In this document: positions 45,656-55,564 of the stretch, in pieces
Layout: every line of letters begins with the position of its first letter
How positions within the stretch are numbered: position 1 is the stretch's first letter
Origin: Sphingomonas sp. Ag1
Lineage (GTDB): Bacteria; Pseudomonadota; Alphaproteobacteria; Sphingomonadales; Sphingomonadaceae
Direction of reading: 5' to 3'
Assembly (NCBI RefSeq): GCF_000980895.1
Contig: NZ_LAZX01000094.1
Span: 248,001 to 312,000, forward strand
DNA length: 64,000 bases
The notes under the pieces: model-generated
Databases searched by the model: none
The model's input: only the letters and a program-made list of their open reading frames with translations
Told to the model about the DNA's origin: nothing
Program-made: the position numbers and the translations under genes

Positions 45656-47419
45656 TCAGGCGGCGGTCGCCAGGCGATCGCGCCCGCTGTTCTTCGCGCG
45701 GTAGAGGGCGCGATCGGCGTTGCGCAGCACGTCGCTTGCCGTCTGATGCCCGCGATACGTCGCCACGCCGCCGCTGACGGTAATGCCGATGACATTGTCA
45801 TCCACGCGCACCCGCGCATCGCCGATCGCGCGCCGCACACGATCGCACACCAGATGCGCCTGGTTGATCGTCGCGTCGGGCAGGATGATCGCGAACTCCT
45901 CACCCCCCAGCCGCGCGATAATGTCCTGGTCGCGAATGCTCGACCGCGCCAGCGTGGCGAAGCGGCGCAGCACCTCGTCACCTGCGGCATGGCCGTAGGT
46001 ATCGTTGACCTGCTTGAAATGGTCGAGGTCGAGCAGCGCGACGCAGCCGCCCGCGCCTGACGCCAGCCGCTTCTCCAGTTCCTCGTCCAGTCCCCGCCGG
46101 TTGATCAGCCCGGTCAGCGGGTCGGTCAGCGCGGCGCGGGCGAGCCGCTCCTCCGCCGCCTTGCGGTGGGTCACGTCGCGCACGGAGCAGACGATGCCTG
46201 TCACCGTCCCCGCGGGATCGATGACGGCGCGGCTGTGCGTTTCATACCAGCGGTCCTCGCCCTCGCGCGTCTTACCACGGAACTCCTGGACGCCGATCAT
46301 CTCGGGATCGTCCATGATCTGGCGGAACAGCGTTTGCGCCCGCGCAAGATCGTCGGCTTTCAGTAGCGCGCTGAACGGCTTGCCGATCAGTGTTTCCGGA
46401 TCGCGCCCGTTGACCTGCCGGATCGAGGCGGAGACGAATTGCAGCCGGCCATGGCGATCGATGTTGACGACGATGTCGGTCGAACTCTCGGTGAGGATGC
46501 GATAGCGCGCCTCGCTCTCGCTCAGCCGCCGGAACAGCCGTGCGCGCTGTTGAAGCTCCGCCGTCGCCGGCAGGATCGTCAGCATCGTGCAGGCGATATA
46601 GAGCTGCAGGAACTGCATGCGCGCGCCCAGCGGCGCATCGCTCAGCGCCACCGGACCATGGCCGTTCAGCGTGGCAAAGCCGCCGATCAGCGTCAGGATC
46701 ACGATCGACGCCGCGGAGGACAGCGCTCCGCCACGAAACGTTGCCAGCACGACGGGGAGCATCGGCAGGAACAGCAACGGCGCCGTGCTTTGCACGAATG
46801 TGATCGCGCTCACCACGGCGACCAGCGCCAGCAGCGCCCCCATTTCGAGCAGCTTGCGCCCCTTCATCCGCTGGACCATCCGGGCGGCCTCGCCGTCCAT
46901 GCACAGCATGAAGATCGGCATGAACGCCAGCGTGCCCAGCGCGTGGCCGTTATACCAGTGAAGGGCGTTGCCAAGGAACGGTTCGCCCAGGGTGGCGGAG
47001 ACCGTCACTCCCGCCAGCACCGCGGTCAGCAAGGGCGCGGCGATCCCGTTCGCCGCGATGAAAACGATCAGCCAGCGGTGTGAATTGAGCACTTCCGCAC
47101 GATGAACCAGCCGCCGCAGAAAGGTCGCGCCGATCGCGCTTTCCAGCATGTTGATCGTCGCCAGCGGAACGACGGTCGCGCCGCCGAAACCCCAGATCGC
47201 CGAGGTTGCGACGGAGGCAGCGAAGCACGCCGCGATCGGCGGGCCCCATTCTCGCGCGGGAAGCACCGTCAGACGCGCAGTCAACAGCGCCGTCGCAATC
47301 CACAGGAATGCAACGCCGCCATCGAATCGCGTGAGCGCAAGCGTCCCCGCCGCCAGAATGGAGTAGCCGCAGCCCAGGCGCAAAGCCTGCGCCCAGCGCG
47401 ACGTCCGATCATCCTCCAT
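45656..47419 (-). CDS. MASE1-PAS-GGDEF diguanylate cyclase
   Basis: A 587-residue membrane-bound cyclase. The N-terminal half (about 1-290) has about eight hydrophobic segments in the MASE1 pattern (GGVAFLWIATALLTARLTVLPAREWG). A PAS domain follows (ESEARYRILTESSTDIVVNIDRHGRLQFVSASIRQVNGR), then GGDEF with LTDPLTGLINRRGLDEE, LLDLDHFKQVNDTYGHAAGDEVL and the active site GGEEF. An RDQD five residues before GGEEF is an intact inhibitory I-site. It makes cyclic di-GMP. The signal is unknown. Confidence 0.92.
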   Translation of the reverse strand: MEDDRTSRWAQALRLGCGYSILAAGTLALTRFDGGVAFLWIATALLTARLTVLPAREWGPPIAACFAASVATSAIWGFGGATVVPLATINMLESAIGATFLRRLVHRAEVLNSHRWLIVFIAANGIAAPLLTAVLAGVTVSATLGEPFLGNALHWYNGHALGTLAFMPIFMLCMDGEAARMVQRMKGRKLLEMGALLALVAVVSAITFVQSTAPLLFLPMLPVVLATFRGGALSSAASIVILTLIGGFATLNGHGPVALSDAPLGARMQFLQLYIACTMLTILPATAELQQRARLFRRLSESEARYRILTESSTDIVVNIDRHGRLQFVSASIRQVNGRDPETLIGKPFSALLKADDLARAQTLFRQIMDDPEMIGVQEFRGKTREGEDRWYETHSRAVIDPAGTVTGIVCSVRDVTHRKAAEERLARAALTDPLTGLINRRGLDEELEKRLASGAGGCVALLDLDHFKQVNDTYGHAAGDEVLRRFATLARSSIRDQDIIARLGGEEFAIILPDATINQAHLVCDRVRRAIGDARVRVDDNVIGITVSGGVATYRGHQTASDVLRNADRALYRAKNSGRDRLATAA

Positions 47420-47470
47420 GTGCAGCAGGTATCAGCAGTGGGTAAACGGCGCGTTGCCGCAAGGGGGGGA

Positions 47471-49516
47471 TCACGGGCCGTTGGCGGCCAGTTCGGCAAG
47501 CCAGGCGTTGGCGGTACCGTCCGACGGCGCGCGCCAATCGCCCCGCGGCGACACAGAGCCGCCGGCAGATACCTTGGGCGAATTGGGCAGCGCCGATCGC
47601 TTGAACTGGCTGGTGGTGAAGAAACGCACCAGGAACCGCTCCAGCCACAGCTTGACGGTGGCGAGGTCATAGCTGGTGCGCGCTTCCTCGGGATAGCCGA
47701 TCGGCCAGCGGCCTGCGTCCATATCGCGCCACGCATGCCATGCCAGGAACGCGATCTTCGACGGCGCAAGCCCGTGGCGCAGCACGTAATGCGCGAAGAA
47801 ATCGTTCAACGCATAGGGGCCGATCTTGTCCTCCGTGCTCTGCATCGCGCCGCTTTCGTCGGCGGGTACCAGCTCGGGCGAGATCTCCTGCGCCAGGATC
47901 GACTCCAGCACGGCATCGGTTTCCGCATCATATTGATCGGTCGCGATGCACCAGCGGATCAGGAACTGGATCAGCGTCTTGGGCACGCCGGCGTTGACGC
48001 CGTAATGGCTCATATGGTCGCCGACGCCATAGGTGCACCAGCCAAGCGCCAGCTCGCTCAAGTCACCGGTGCCGACCACCAGCCCGTTGCGCTGGTTCGC
48101 AAGGCGGAACAGGTAATCGGTGCGAAGCCCCGCCTGCACATTCTCGAACGTGACGTCATAGACCGGCTCGCCGCGGCCGAACGGATGACCCATCCCTTCC
48201 AGCATGGTGCGCGCCGCCGGCCGGATGTCGATCTCCTCCGCGGTGATCCCCAGCGCGCGCATCAGCCGCCAGGCATTGCCCTTGGTCCCCTCGCTGGTCG
48301 CGAAGCCGGGCATGGTGAACCCCAGGATGTCCGTGCGCGGTCGCCCCAGCCGGTCCATCGCCTTCGCCGCGACGATCAGCGCATGGGTCGAATCAAGGCC
48401 GCCGGAAACGCCGATCACCAGCTTCTCGACCCCGGTCGCGGCGACCCGCTTCAGCAGCCCCTCGACCTGGATGTTGAAGGCCTCGTAGCAATCCTCGTCC
48501 AGCCGCGCCGGCGTATCCGGCACGAAGGGGAAGCGGCGGATCGCGCGCTGCAGCCCGACATCGGCAAAGTCCGGGCGGCGATCGAACAGGATGCGCCGGA
48601 AGCGCTTCTCCGGATGGCCGGAGAAGGTCGCGGCGTCGCCAAAAGTGCCGTTGCGCATCCGCTCCTGGATCAGCCGCTCCGCGTCGATGTCTGCGATGAC
48701 GAGTTCGGGCTCGAGCGCAAAGCGCGTCGATTCAGCCAGCGGTTCCCCCAGTTCGTGAATCGTACCCTGGCCGTCCCAGGCGAGGTCGGTCGTGCTTTCG
48801 CCCGGCCCCGCGGCGGAATAGACATAGGCGCAGATCGCCCGCGCCGATTGCGAAGCGGACAGCATCGCCCGCTCACGCGACTTGCCGATCACGACGTTGG
48901 ACGCCGAAAGGTTGCAGCAGATCAGCGCCCCGGCCAGCGCGCCCGCGGTCGAGGGCGGCGTCGGCGACCAATAATCCTCGCAGATTTCGGCATGGAAGAT
49001 GAAGTGCGGCAGATCGGCCGCGGCGAAGATCAGGTCGGTGCCGAACGGCACTTCCTGTTCACCGACCATGATCGTCTCGCCAGTGATCCCCGCGCCGCTC
49101 GCGAACCAGCGTTTCTCGTAATATTCGCGGTAATTGGGCAGGAACGTCTTGGGCACGACGCCCAGGATCCGGCCGCGCCCGATCGCCACGGCGCAATTGT
49201 ACAGGCGGCCATTGCGGGGCAGCGCTGCGCCGACGAGCAGGGTCGGCGCCAGATCCTCGGTCGCCTTCGTCACCGCTTGCAACGCCTCCACGGTCGCCAG
49301 CTGCTGCGCCGTCTGCAGGTGAAGATCGTCGATCGCGTAGGAGGTGATGCTCAGTTCCGGAAAAACGACCAGGTCGACCGCCTGGTCATGCGCGCGGCGG
49401 GCGAGCGCGATCGTCGCTGCCGCATTCGCCGCCGCATCGCCGACGCTGGCGATCGGCGTGGCGGCCGCCACGCGGAGCATCCGGTGGTGGTGTATCGAAG
49501 TGAACCGTGTCTGCAT
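47471..49516 (-). CDS. nadE: glutamine-dependent NAD+ synthetase
   Basis: A 681-residue two-domain enzyme. The N-terminal amidase (nitrilase fold, about 1-320) has [33 protein letters not shown] and [11 protein letters not shown] with the Cys nucleophile. The C-terminal ATP-pyrophosphatase synthetase carries [22 protein letters not shown] and [33 protein letters not shown]. It converts deamido-NAD to NAD using glutamine. The length matches actinobacterial-type long NadE. Start 49516 is used; an ATG at residue 13 is possible. Confidence 0.95.
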   Translation of the reverse strand: MQTRFTSIHHHRMLRVAAATPIASVGDAAANAAATIALARRAHDQAVDLVVFPELSITSYAIDDLHLQTAQQLATVEALQAVTKATEDLAPTLLVGAALPRNGRLYNCAVAIGRGRILGVVPKTFLPNYREYYEKRWFASGAGITGETIMVGEQEVPFGTDLIFAAADLPHFIFHAEICEDYWSPTPPSTAGALAGALICCNLSASNVVIGKSRERAMLSASQSARAICAYVYSAAGPGESTTDLAWDGQGTIHELGEPLAESTRFALEPELVIADIDAERLIQERMRNGTFGDAATFSGHPEKRFRRILFDRRPDFADVGLQRAIRRFPFVPDTPARLDEDCYEAFNIQVEGLLKRVAATGVEKLVIGVSGGLDSTHALIVAAKAMDRLGRPRTDILGFTMPGFATSEGTKGNAWRLMRALGITAEEIDIRPAARTMLEGMGHPFGRGEPVYDVTFENVQAGLRTDYLFRLANQRNGLVVGTGDLSELALGWCTYGVGDHMSHYGVNAGVPKTLIQFLIRWCIATDQYDAETDAVLESILAQEISPELVPADESGAMQSTEDKIGPYALNDFFAHYVLRHGLAPSKIAFLAWHAWRDMDAGRWPIGYPEEARTSYDLATVKLWLERFLVRFFTTSQFKRSALPNSPKVSAGGSVSPRGDWRAPSDGTANAWLAELAANGP

Positions 49517-49594
49517 CTGATACCCGTATCTTTCCTGACGCTATCCGCGATTGATCTACTTTGCCCCGGCGCCGCGCTGGGTTACGCAGCTATC

Positions 49595-52144
49595 ATGGAT
49601 GATCCACCGTCCAACAACGGTCGTCTTGCCGCTTTGTTCGCAGCTGGCGGGCAGATGGGCCAGCTTGTCAACGCCCATGACTGGAGCCAATCTCCGCTGG
49701 GGCCGCCGGAACAATGGCCGGAGACCCTGGTGACGGTGGCCAGCACGATCTTCGCCGCGGGTGCCGAGATCGTGCTGTTCTGGGGCCCGGATTATTGCGC
49801 CATCTATAACGATGCCTATGCCCCGACGATCGGCGACAAGCATCCACGCGCACTCGGCCGTCCGGCGCGTGAGGCGTGGACCGAGCTGTGGGCTGACCTG
49901 GAACCGCTGCTGCGCCACGTGCACGATACGGGCGAAACCTACACCGCGCGCGACCGGCCCTTTTATATCGAGCGCGCCGGCTACGGCGAGGAGGTGTATT
50001 TCAACGTCTCCTATTCCGCCGTTCGCCTGTCCGATGGTTCGATCGGTGGCGTGCTGTGCATCGTGTCGGAAACGACGCAGCAGGTGCGCGCGGCGCGTGC
50101 CCTGATGGCCGATCGCGAACGGCTGGCGCAGATGTTCGATCACGCGCCCAGTTTCATGTCGGTGCTGCGGGAGCCCGGGCACATCACCGAACTGGCCAAT
50201 GCGTCCTACCTCCAGTTGGTCGGAGAGCGCGAAGTGATCGGCCGCCCCCTGCATGAGGCGCTGCCCGATGTGGCGCGGCAGGGGTTCATCGACATCCTCG
50301 ACAATGTCGTCGCGACGGGCGAGCCGTTCCGCGGCGAGAACCTTCACGTACGGCTGCAACGTACGCCGGACGGGCCGGCGGAAAACCGCATCCTCGATTT
50401 CGTGTTTCAGCCGATCGCCGACGCCAAGGGCCGGGTCGCCGGGGTGTTCGTCGAGGGTATCGACGTTACCGAGCGCGAACGCCGCGCCGACGCGCTGCGC
50501 GAAAGCGAGGTGCGGTTCCGGGCCCTGGCGGACAGCCTGCCCGCGCTGGTGTGGATCAACGACGCGGAGGGGCAGGTGGTCTTTGCCAGCCAGGCGTTCG
50601 GCACCATGCTGGGCGTCACTGCCGATGACCTGCAGGAAAAGGGCTGGGGCTGCATCGTCCATCCCGATGACATGGCCGCCTTCGTCAAGACTGGCCGCCG
50701 CCATCTGCTCCAGCCGGCGCGTTTCTCCCGCGACGTGCGTCTGCGCACCGCCGACGGCACCGATCGCTGGTTCCATATCGAGGCGCGCCCGCGCAAGCTG
50801 GGCGACACGTTCGAGGGTTATGTCGGCTGCGGCATCGACGTGACCGAGGCGCATCTCGCCGGTGAGGCGCTAGAACATCGGGTGGAGGAGCGGACCGCCG
50901 CGCTCACCGAGCAGATCGCGGAGCGCGAGCAGGTCGAGGCGCGGCTCGCACAGATGCAGCGACTGGAGGCGATCGGACAGCTCACCTCCGGCATCGCGCA
51001 TGATTTCAACAACCTGCTGACCGTCGTGCTCGGCAACGTGGCGATGATCGAACGAACATTCGACAAGATCGGCGTGGACGACAAGACCCGTCAGCGGCTC
51101 GCCCACGTGCGCACTGCGGCGGAGCGGGGCGCGAAGCTGACCGGGCAGTTGCTCGCCTTCTCGCGCCGTCAGCGGCTGGAATCGCGCGTCGTCTCACTGA
51201 ACGAGGTGGTGAGCGGGATGCAGGGCCTGCTTGAAAGCACGCTCGGCGGCGGCGTCGCGATCGAGACCGATCTGATGCCGGGCCTGTGGCCCGGGCTGGT
51301 CGATCCGACGCAGATCGAACTCATCATCCTCAATCTCGCGATCAACGCGCGCGATGCGATGGCGGTGGGCGGCACGCTGACCGTCGCAACCCGCAACGTC
51401 ACGCTCGGCCCACCGTCGCGCAGCGAGGAGCCGGCGGCCGGCGATTCCGTCGCTGTCTCGGTGTCGGACACCGGCAGCGGGATGACGCCCGAGGTGCTGT
51501 CCAAGGTGTTCGAGCCATTCTTCACCACCAAGGAGGTCGGCAAGGGATCGGGGCTCGGCCTGCCGCAGGTATTCGGCTTTGCCAAACAGTCGGGCGGCGG
51601 CGTCCGGATCGACAGCACGCCCGGCGTGGGGACCACCGTCAGCGTCTTTCTGCCGCGTGCCGCCGCGCTGGTCGAACCGGTCGCGGTCGCCGCCGAGAAG
51701 GTGGGGGAGGTGGCCGACATCGTCGGGCGCATGGTGCTGGTGCTCGACGATGATGATGCGGTGCGAAGCGTCACGGCGGAGGAGCTGCGCGAGGCCGGAT
51801 GCTCCGTGCTGGAGGCGGCATCGGGCGCGATCGCACTGGGCATGATCGGGGATGCCGGCGCGATCGACGCGGTCGTTGCGGATTTCGCGATGCCGGGCAT
51901 GAACGGCGCTGATTTCGCCGCGCGCGTCCTCGAACGCCGGCCGGACCTGCCGATCGTGTTCGTCACGGGTTATGCGGATCTCGCGGCACTCGCGCATGTG
52001 CCGGAGGAGAATATCGTGCAAAAGCCGTTCGGACCCGGCGTCATCGCCGATCGGCTGCGCGCGCTGCTCGCCGACGCCCCCCCGATCGCGACTGGTCAAA
52101 ACAGCGGATCGTCCATATTGAGCCGGCGCAACGAAAACCTGTGA
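49595..52144 (+). CDS. PAS-PAS hybrid histidine kinase with receiver domain
   Basis: An 849-residue soluble sensor. It has a GAF/PAS-like N-terminal part (WSQSPLGPPEQWPETLVTVASTIFAAGAEIVLFWGPDY), two PAS domains (from about residue 175 and about 300) and a coiled segment. The HisKA motif is LEAIGQLTSGIAHDFNNLLTVVLGNV and the HATPase motifs are LAINARDAM, SDTGSGM and GKGSGLGLPQVFGF. The C-terminal receiver has LDDDDAVRSVTAEE, VVADFAMPGMNG (phosphoacceptor Asp) and VTGYAD...VQKPF. No membrane segment is seen, so the signal is cytosolic. The class I aldolase starts 11 bp later. The frame remains open upstream to 47102, but that stretch is antisense to nadE. Confidence 0.92.
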   Translation: MDDPPSNNGRLAALFAAGGQMGQLVNAHDWSQSPLGPPEQWPETLVTVASTIFAAGAEIVLFWGPDYCAIYNDAYAPTIGDKHPRALGRPAREAWTELWADLEPLLRHVHDTGETYTARDRPFYIERAGYGEEVYFNVSYSAVRLSDGSIGGVLCIVSETTQQVRAARALMADRERLAQMFDHAPSFMSVLREPGHITELANASYLQLVGEREVIGRPLHEALPDVARQGFIDILDNVVATGEPFRGENLHVRLQRTPDGPAENRILDFVFQPIADAKGRVAGVFVEGIDVTERERRADALRESEVRFRALADSLPALVWINDAEGQVVFASQAFGTMLGVTADDLQEKGWGCIVHPDDMAAFVKTGRRHLLQPARFSRDVRLRTADGTDRWFHIEARPRKLGDTFEGYVGCGIDVTEAHLAGEALEHRVEERTAALTEQIAEREQVEARLAQMQRLEAIGQLTSGIAHDFNNLLTVVLGNVAMIERTFDKIGVDDKTRQRLAHVRTAAERGAKLTGQLLAFSRRQRLESRVVSLNEVVSGMQGLLESTLGGGVAIETDLMPGLWPGLVDPTQIELIILNLAINARDAMAVGGTLTVATRNVTLGPPSRSEEPAAGDSVAVSVSDTGSGMTPEVLSKVFEPFFTTKEVGKGSGLGLPQVFGFAKQSGGGVRIDSTPGVGTTVSVFLPRAAALVEPVAVAAEKVGEVADIVGRMVLVLDDDDAVRSVTAEELREAGCSVLEAASGAIALGMIGDAGAIDAVVADFAMPGMNGADFAARVLERRPDLPIVFVTGYADLAALAHVPEENIVQKPFGPGVIADRLRALLADAPPIATGQNSGSSILSRRNENL

Positions 52145-52155
52145 GGGGACTGTCC

Positions 52156-53061
52156 ATGACGCCTGCCGAGATGACCGCCAAGATCGCTGACGGGGAGGGC
52201 TTCATCGCCGCTCTCGACCAGTCCGGCGGCTCCACGCCCAAGGCGCTGAAGGGCTATGGCATCGAAGAGGGCGCCTGGTCGAACGACGAGGAAATGTTCG
52301 GCCTGATCCACCAGATGCGCAGCCGCATCATCACCTCGCCCGCTTTCACCGGTGACAAGGTGATCGGCGCGATCCTGTTCGAACGCACCATGGATGGCGA
52401 AGCCGGTGGCAAGCCGGTGCCGCAGGCGCTGCAGGACCGCGGCGTGGTGCCGTTCCTGAAGATCGACAAGGGCCTGGAGGATGAGGCGAACGGCGTTCAG
52501 CTGATGAAGCCGATGCCGGGCCTCGATGCGCTGCTCGACCGCGCGGCGAAGCTTGGCATCTTCGGCACCAAGGAGCGGTCGGTTATCAACCTCGCCAATC
52601 GCGAGGGGATCGCCGCGGTCGTCGCGCAGCAGTTCGAGGTGGCGCAGCAGGTGCTCAGCCACGGTCTGATGCCGATCATCGAGCCGGAAGTGAACATCAA
52701 GAGCCCGGAGCGTGCCGAGGCGGATCAGATCCTGCTCGAGGAACTGACCAAGGCGCTCGACGCGATGCCGGGCGACGCCAAGGTCATGCTGAAGCTGTCG
52801 CTGCCGACCAAGCCGAACCTCTTCCTGCCGCTGGTGAAGCACCCACGCGTCCTGCGCGTCGTCGCGCTGTCGGGCGGGTTCAAGCGGCCAGAGGCCTGTG
52901 TCGAACTTGCCAAGAACGAAGGCGTCATCGCCAGCTTCAGCCGCGCGCTGCTCGAGGATCTGCGCCACGGCATGACCGACGCGGAATTCGACAAGGCACT
53001 GGGCGAGGCGATCGACCAGATCTGGACCGCCTCGGCGCGCAAGACGCCACAAGCGGCCTGA
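52156..53061 (+). CDS. fructose-bisphosphate aldolase class I
   Basis: A 301-residue Schiff-base aldolase of the short class I type (similar in size to staphylococcal FdaI). The pattern DGEGFIAALDQSGGSTPKALKGYGI is the N-terminal signature. FKERTMDGEAGGKPVPQ-like, VVPFLKIDKGLEDEANGVQLMKPMPGL, MPIIEPEVNIKSPERAEAD, VMLKLSLPTKPNLF and LSGGFKRPEAC follow. It cleaves fructose 1,6-bisphosphate. Its start lies 11 bp after the histidine kinase gene, probably by readthrough rather than functional coupling. Confidence 0.93.
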   Translation: MTPAEMTAKIADGEGFIAALDQSGGSTPKALKGYGIEEGAWSNDEEMFGLIHQMRSRIITSPAFTGDKVIGAILFERTMDGEAGGKPVPQALQDRGVVPFLKIDKGLEDEANGVQLMKPMPGLDALLDRAAKLGIFGTKERSVINLANREGIAAVVAQQFEVAQQVLSHGLMPIIEPEVNIKSPERAEADQILLEELTKALDAMPGDAKVMLKLSLPTKPNLFLPLVKHPRVLRVVALSGGFKRPEACVELAKNEGVIASFSRALLEDLRHGMTDAEFDKALGEAIDQIWTASARKTPQAA

Positions 53062-53226
53062 TCCTCCGCTCGGCTGAAAGGTCGAACCGAAAGGCACGTG
53101 AATGGCGGTCGACGATCACATCGTCGGCCGCCTGCTTGCGCAGCGTCTCTACGCGTTCCGGCACAATCCCATGACGGCGCACGAATAGCTGGCTGTCGCC
53201 GTTTGCCGCGATAATGAGGAAAGGGG

Positions 53227-53300
53227 TGGAGCGGGTAACGGGAATCGAACCCGTGTATTCAGCTTGGAAGGCTGCTGCACTACCATTGTGCTATACCCGC
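53227..53300 (-). tRNA. tRNA-Gly, anticodon UCC
   Basis: A complete cloverleaf on the minus strand. Acceptor GCGGGTA/TACCCGC, anticodon loop CTTCCAA with TCC at 34-36, T-loop TTCGATT and encoded CCA. The sequence is close to the usual bacterial tRNA-Gly(UCC). Confidence 0.95.
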
Positions 53301-53421
53301 CCGGTCAGTGATCCTGACGTGGCAGCGACCCGTCCATGCAGGACGTCCGCCGTGCCGCTGCGTTACCGCGCGGTCTTCACCCGGTCAACCGATCTGAAAC
53401 GCCCGCCGTGCGTCGCCCGGA

Positions 53422-53583
53422 TTAGCCATTGCGCGTCGCCGGCGCGACCGGATCGGGCGTGCGATCCTTGGTCTTCTTGCTGCTCAGGTTCATGCCAAGG
53501 AAGATCACGATCCAGATCGCCGCGACCAGCCCGGCAACGATGACGGCCAGCCTGGCACGTCGAGAAGGCGAGGGTTTGGACAT
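53422..53583 (-). CDS. small single-span membrane protein
   Basis: A 53-residue protein with a basic N-terminus (MSKPSPSRRAR), one membrane segment (LAVIVAGLVAAIWIVIFLGMNL) and a polar, charged tail (SSKKTKDRTPDPVAPATRNG). No function is known to me. Positive charges before the helix favour an N-in orientation with the tail outside. The coding assignment rests on its membrane design and on the free space between tRNA-Gly and the BLUF gene. Confidence 0.6.
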   Translation of the reverse strand: MSKPSPSRRARLAVIVAGLVAAIWIVIFLGMNLSSKKTKDRTPDPVAPATRNG

Positions 53584-53664
53584 GCCCGGGTCAACGCGGG
53601 CCGCGCGCCGAAGAGCCACCCATTGTGCCTGACACAGGTTAGCCGCGTCCCAGTGAGTCGCGGA

Positions 53665-54084
53665 TCAATCCTCGAACGAGGCGAATTGCAGCATCAGGGC
53701 GATCAGGTCCCCCGGTGCGAAGGGGGACCCATTCCCCGCGGCCAGCGCCAGCACGGGGGCGATCTGCGCCTCGACCAGCATGCGCGGCCCGGCATACGCC
53801 ATCGTCCAGCGGGCAAAGCGCCGCCGCACCAGCGTCTCCGTATCGATCACCGTCAGGTCGGTGTGCCGTGGATCGGCCCTGATGCTCTCCATCAACGTCA
53901 TCACCGCCGCTCCGGGCCCCTCCAGCACCTGCGCGAAATGCGTCTCGACGAACATCAGCGCGCCGGTCACCTCCAGCGCCACATTGCGTCGACGCGATAC
54001 CGCGACGATGTCCGCCACACGGCCCTCTTCTTGGGGGAGCCTGAGGCAGCTTTTGCTGACGTAAAGCAGGGAATATATCGCCAT
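53665..54084 (-). CDS. second BLUF-domain blue-light photoreceptor
   Basis: A 139-residue single-domain BLUF protein. Flavin-site residues are present: Tyr8 (SLLYVSKS), Asn34 (SRRRNVALEVTGALMF), Gln52 (FAQVLEG), Trp93 and Met95 (RWTMAY). The C-terminal 35 residues (LVEAQIAPVLALAAGNGSPFAPGDLIALMLQFASFED) form a helical cap. It is clearly diverged from the BLUF protein at 30637. It is divergent from a Crp/Fnr regulator 118 bp away, a possible signalling partner. Confidence 0.9.
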   Translation of the reverse strand: MAIYSLLYVSKSCLRLPQEEGRVADIVAVSRRRNVALEVTGALMFVETHFAQVLEGPGAAVMTLMESIRADPRHTDLTVIDTETLVRRRFARWTMAYAGPRMLVEAQIAPVLALAAGNGSPFAPGDLIALMLQFASFED

Positions 54085-54202
54085 GGCGCGATCCCTAACG
54101 TAGGTTGGTGCTTCTGCGCACCACGTTTGGATATTGCCCCGCACGGCGCCGGGCGTATCGGCGGGCGCCGTGCGTCAGCAGCGTAGCAGAAGGACGATTT
54201 CC

Positions 54203-54940
54203 ATGGGTCAGGCCAACCCACCATCGCCGCTCGCTCCGTTCATCGCCAAGCTGGAGCGGCGATGCCCGCTCGACGCCGACGATCGTGAAGCTCTGCTGGC
54301 ACTGACCACGTCCGTCCAGCGCCACGACGCGGGACGCTACGTGGTCCGGGCGGGGGAGCAGAATCTGTCGTTCATGGTGCTGCTGTCGGGCTATGTTCAC
54401 CGCCACCGGGTGCTGGCCAATGGCTCGCGGCAGATCGTCGCCGTCCACCTCGCGGGCGATCTCCTCATCTTGCCGCACACCGCGATGCGCCGCACCACGG
54501 AGAGCCTTCAGGCGCTGACCCCGGTCAAGGTCGCCGAGGTCGCCGCCGCATCGATGATCGCTTTGTCGCGGGAGCGGCCGGCGATCGCGGAGGCGCTGCT
54601 GCTCGAAAGCATCGCCGACGCATCGATCTTCCGTGAATGGGTGATCAACCTCGGCCGACGCGACGCGCGCACGCGCACCGCGCATCTGTTGTGTGAGCTT
54701 GGCACGCGCAGCGCGGAGAGCGACCTGGGCAATCGCACCACCTTTCGCCTGCCGCTCACGCAGGAGCAGCTCGCCGACGTGCTCGGGCTCACCTCGGTCC
54801 ATGTGAACCGCACGCTTCGGGGGATGAAGAGCAGCGGCCTGATCGATTACGGCAACGGCTGGGTGTCGGTGCCCGACTGGACGAGGCTGCGCAAGGAAGC
54901 CGATTTCGACGACGGCTATCTGTGCCTGGACCCTGCCTGA
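54203..54940 (+). CDS. Crp/Fnr family transcriptional regulator
   Basis: A 245-residue regulator. The cyclic-nucleotide-type beta-roll (about 20-130) has HDAGRYVVRAGEQNLSFMVLLSGYVHRHRVLANGSRQIVAVHLAGDLL. A long dimerisation helix and the winged HTH (LPLTQEQLADVLGLTSVHVNRTLRGMKSSGLIDYGNGWVSV) follow. No N-terminal cysteine cluster is present, so it does not look like an oxygen-sensing FNR; an FNR-like FeS role is unlikely. The ATG at 54203 follows AGAAGGA. It is divergent from the BLUF gene. Confidence 0.93.
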   Translation: MGQANPPSPLAPFIAKLERRCPLDADDREALLALTTSVQRHDAGRYVVRAGEQNLSFMVLLSGYVHRHRVLANGSRQIVAVHLAGDLLILPHTAMRRTTESLQALTPVKVAEVAAASMIALSRERPAIAEALLLESIADASIFREWVINLGRRDARTRTAHLLCELGTRSAESDLGNRTTFRLPLTQEQLADVLGLTSVHVNRTLRGMKSSGLIDYGNGWVSVPDWTRLRKEADFDDGYLCLDPA

Positions 54941-55022
54941 TCGCGGCACGGCGAGGCTAAGGCGCCAGACCGCCGATGCGCCAACCACCGGCGTGTATCC
55001 GACAGCAGGCGGCATCGCTCGA

Positions 55023-55208
55023 TCAGGATTTGCGCGGGTCGTGTCGCGAGCGCGTGGGCGGCGTCGCCTCGATATGGTCGAGCCGCGCGAGCAGATTGTC
55101 GAAGTCCTTCACGTCCTCGACCGCAAACACCCGATTAAAGCCCTCGCCCAATACGCGCAGGTCACGTTCGGTCAGCAGGCCGACGGCTATGATGCGATCA
55201 TGAGGCAT
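55023..55208 (-). CDS. hypothetical protein
   Basis: A 61-residue protein, MPHDRIIAVGLLTERDLRVLGEGFNRVF and onward, with a predicted mixed fold ending in a basic, Arg/Ser-rich tail. Not recognised. The frame is open to 55316, but the ATG at 55208 opens the part with balanced protein-like composition. It is the last plausible chromosomal gene before the phage-like region. Confidence 0.55.
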   Translation of the reverse strand: MPHDRIIAVGLLTERDLRVLGEGFNRVFAVEDVKDFDNLLARLDHIEATPPTRSRHDPRKS

Positions 55209-55564
55209 TGTGACAGAACGCTTGGCAAACCATTCGTTCCGCACCGCGGTGTAAAGTAGGGGCGGAAAAATCCGAAAAGTTGAAAGGTGTTGCGGCAAGG
55301 CCGCGGCCGACGCCATCGTCCGCCGACGCGCTTACATCAGTAGCGGATCGTCGCCGGACCGCACCCGTCGTTCAGGTCGGAATGGAATGTTGGAACCCGG
55401 TAAAGGCCGCCGGGTCCAGCCATCTTCCCCGCGGCGAAACCGCCGGGGAGAAATGGTGGAAGGGACTGCTGCCGAATTAGCTGGCATAGCGTACTGACTT
55501 TCCTGTTCTTTTGTTTGGATCGGTGCTGGCGGTGCCCCCGGCCATGCCCCCGGTTTTCAGATGC
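55209..55564. other. 356-bp gap at the edge of the phage-like region
   Basis: No convincing gene on either strand. The stretch contains an imperfect inverted repeat of about 21 bp at 55415-55460 (outer ends TCCA and TGGA) and a locally AT-rich stretch at 55495-55520. This is where an integrase gene or an attachment site would be expected next to an AlpA-type gene, but no tyrosine or serine recombinase motif was found. Confidence 0.5.

Noticed and set aside
47102..49594. Long plus-strand open frame (more than 800 codons) preceding the hybrid histidine kinase
   Set aside because: It is antisense to nadE and part of the GGDEF gene, with Arg/His/Gly-rich composition typical of GC-rich shadow frames; the kinase starts at the ATG at 49595.
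53102..53188. 28-codon plus-strand ORF between the aldolase and tRNA-Gly
   Set aside because: No ribosome-binding site, no homology that I recognise, and a competing minus-strand frame covers the same DNA.
55280..55480. 66-codon plus-strand frame at the edge of the phage-like region
   Set aside because: Low-complexity composition without protein-like pattern, overlapping the inverted repeat; not supported as a gene.
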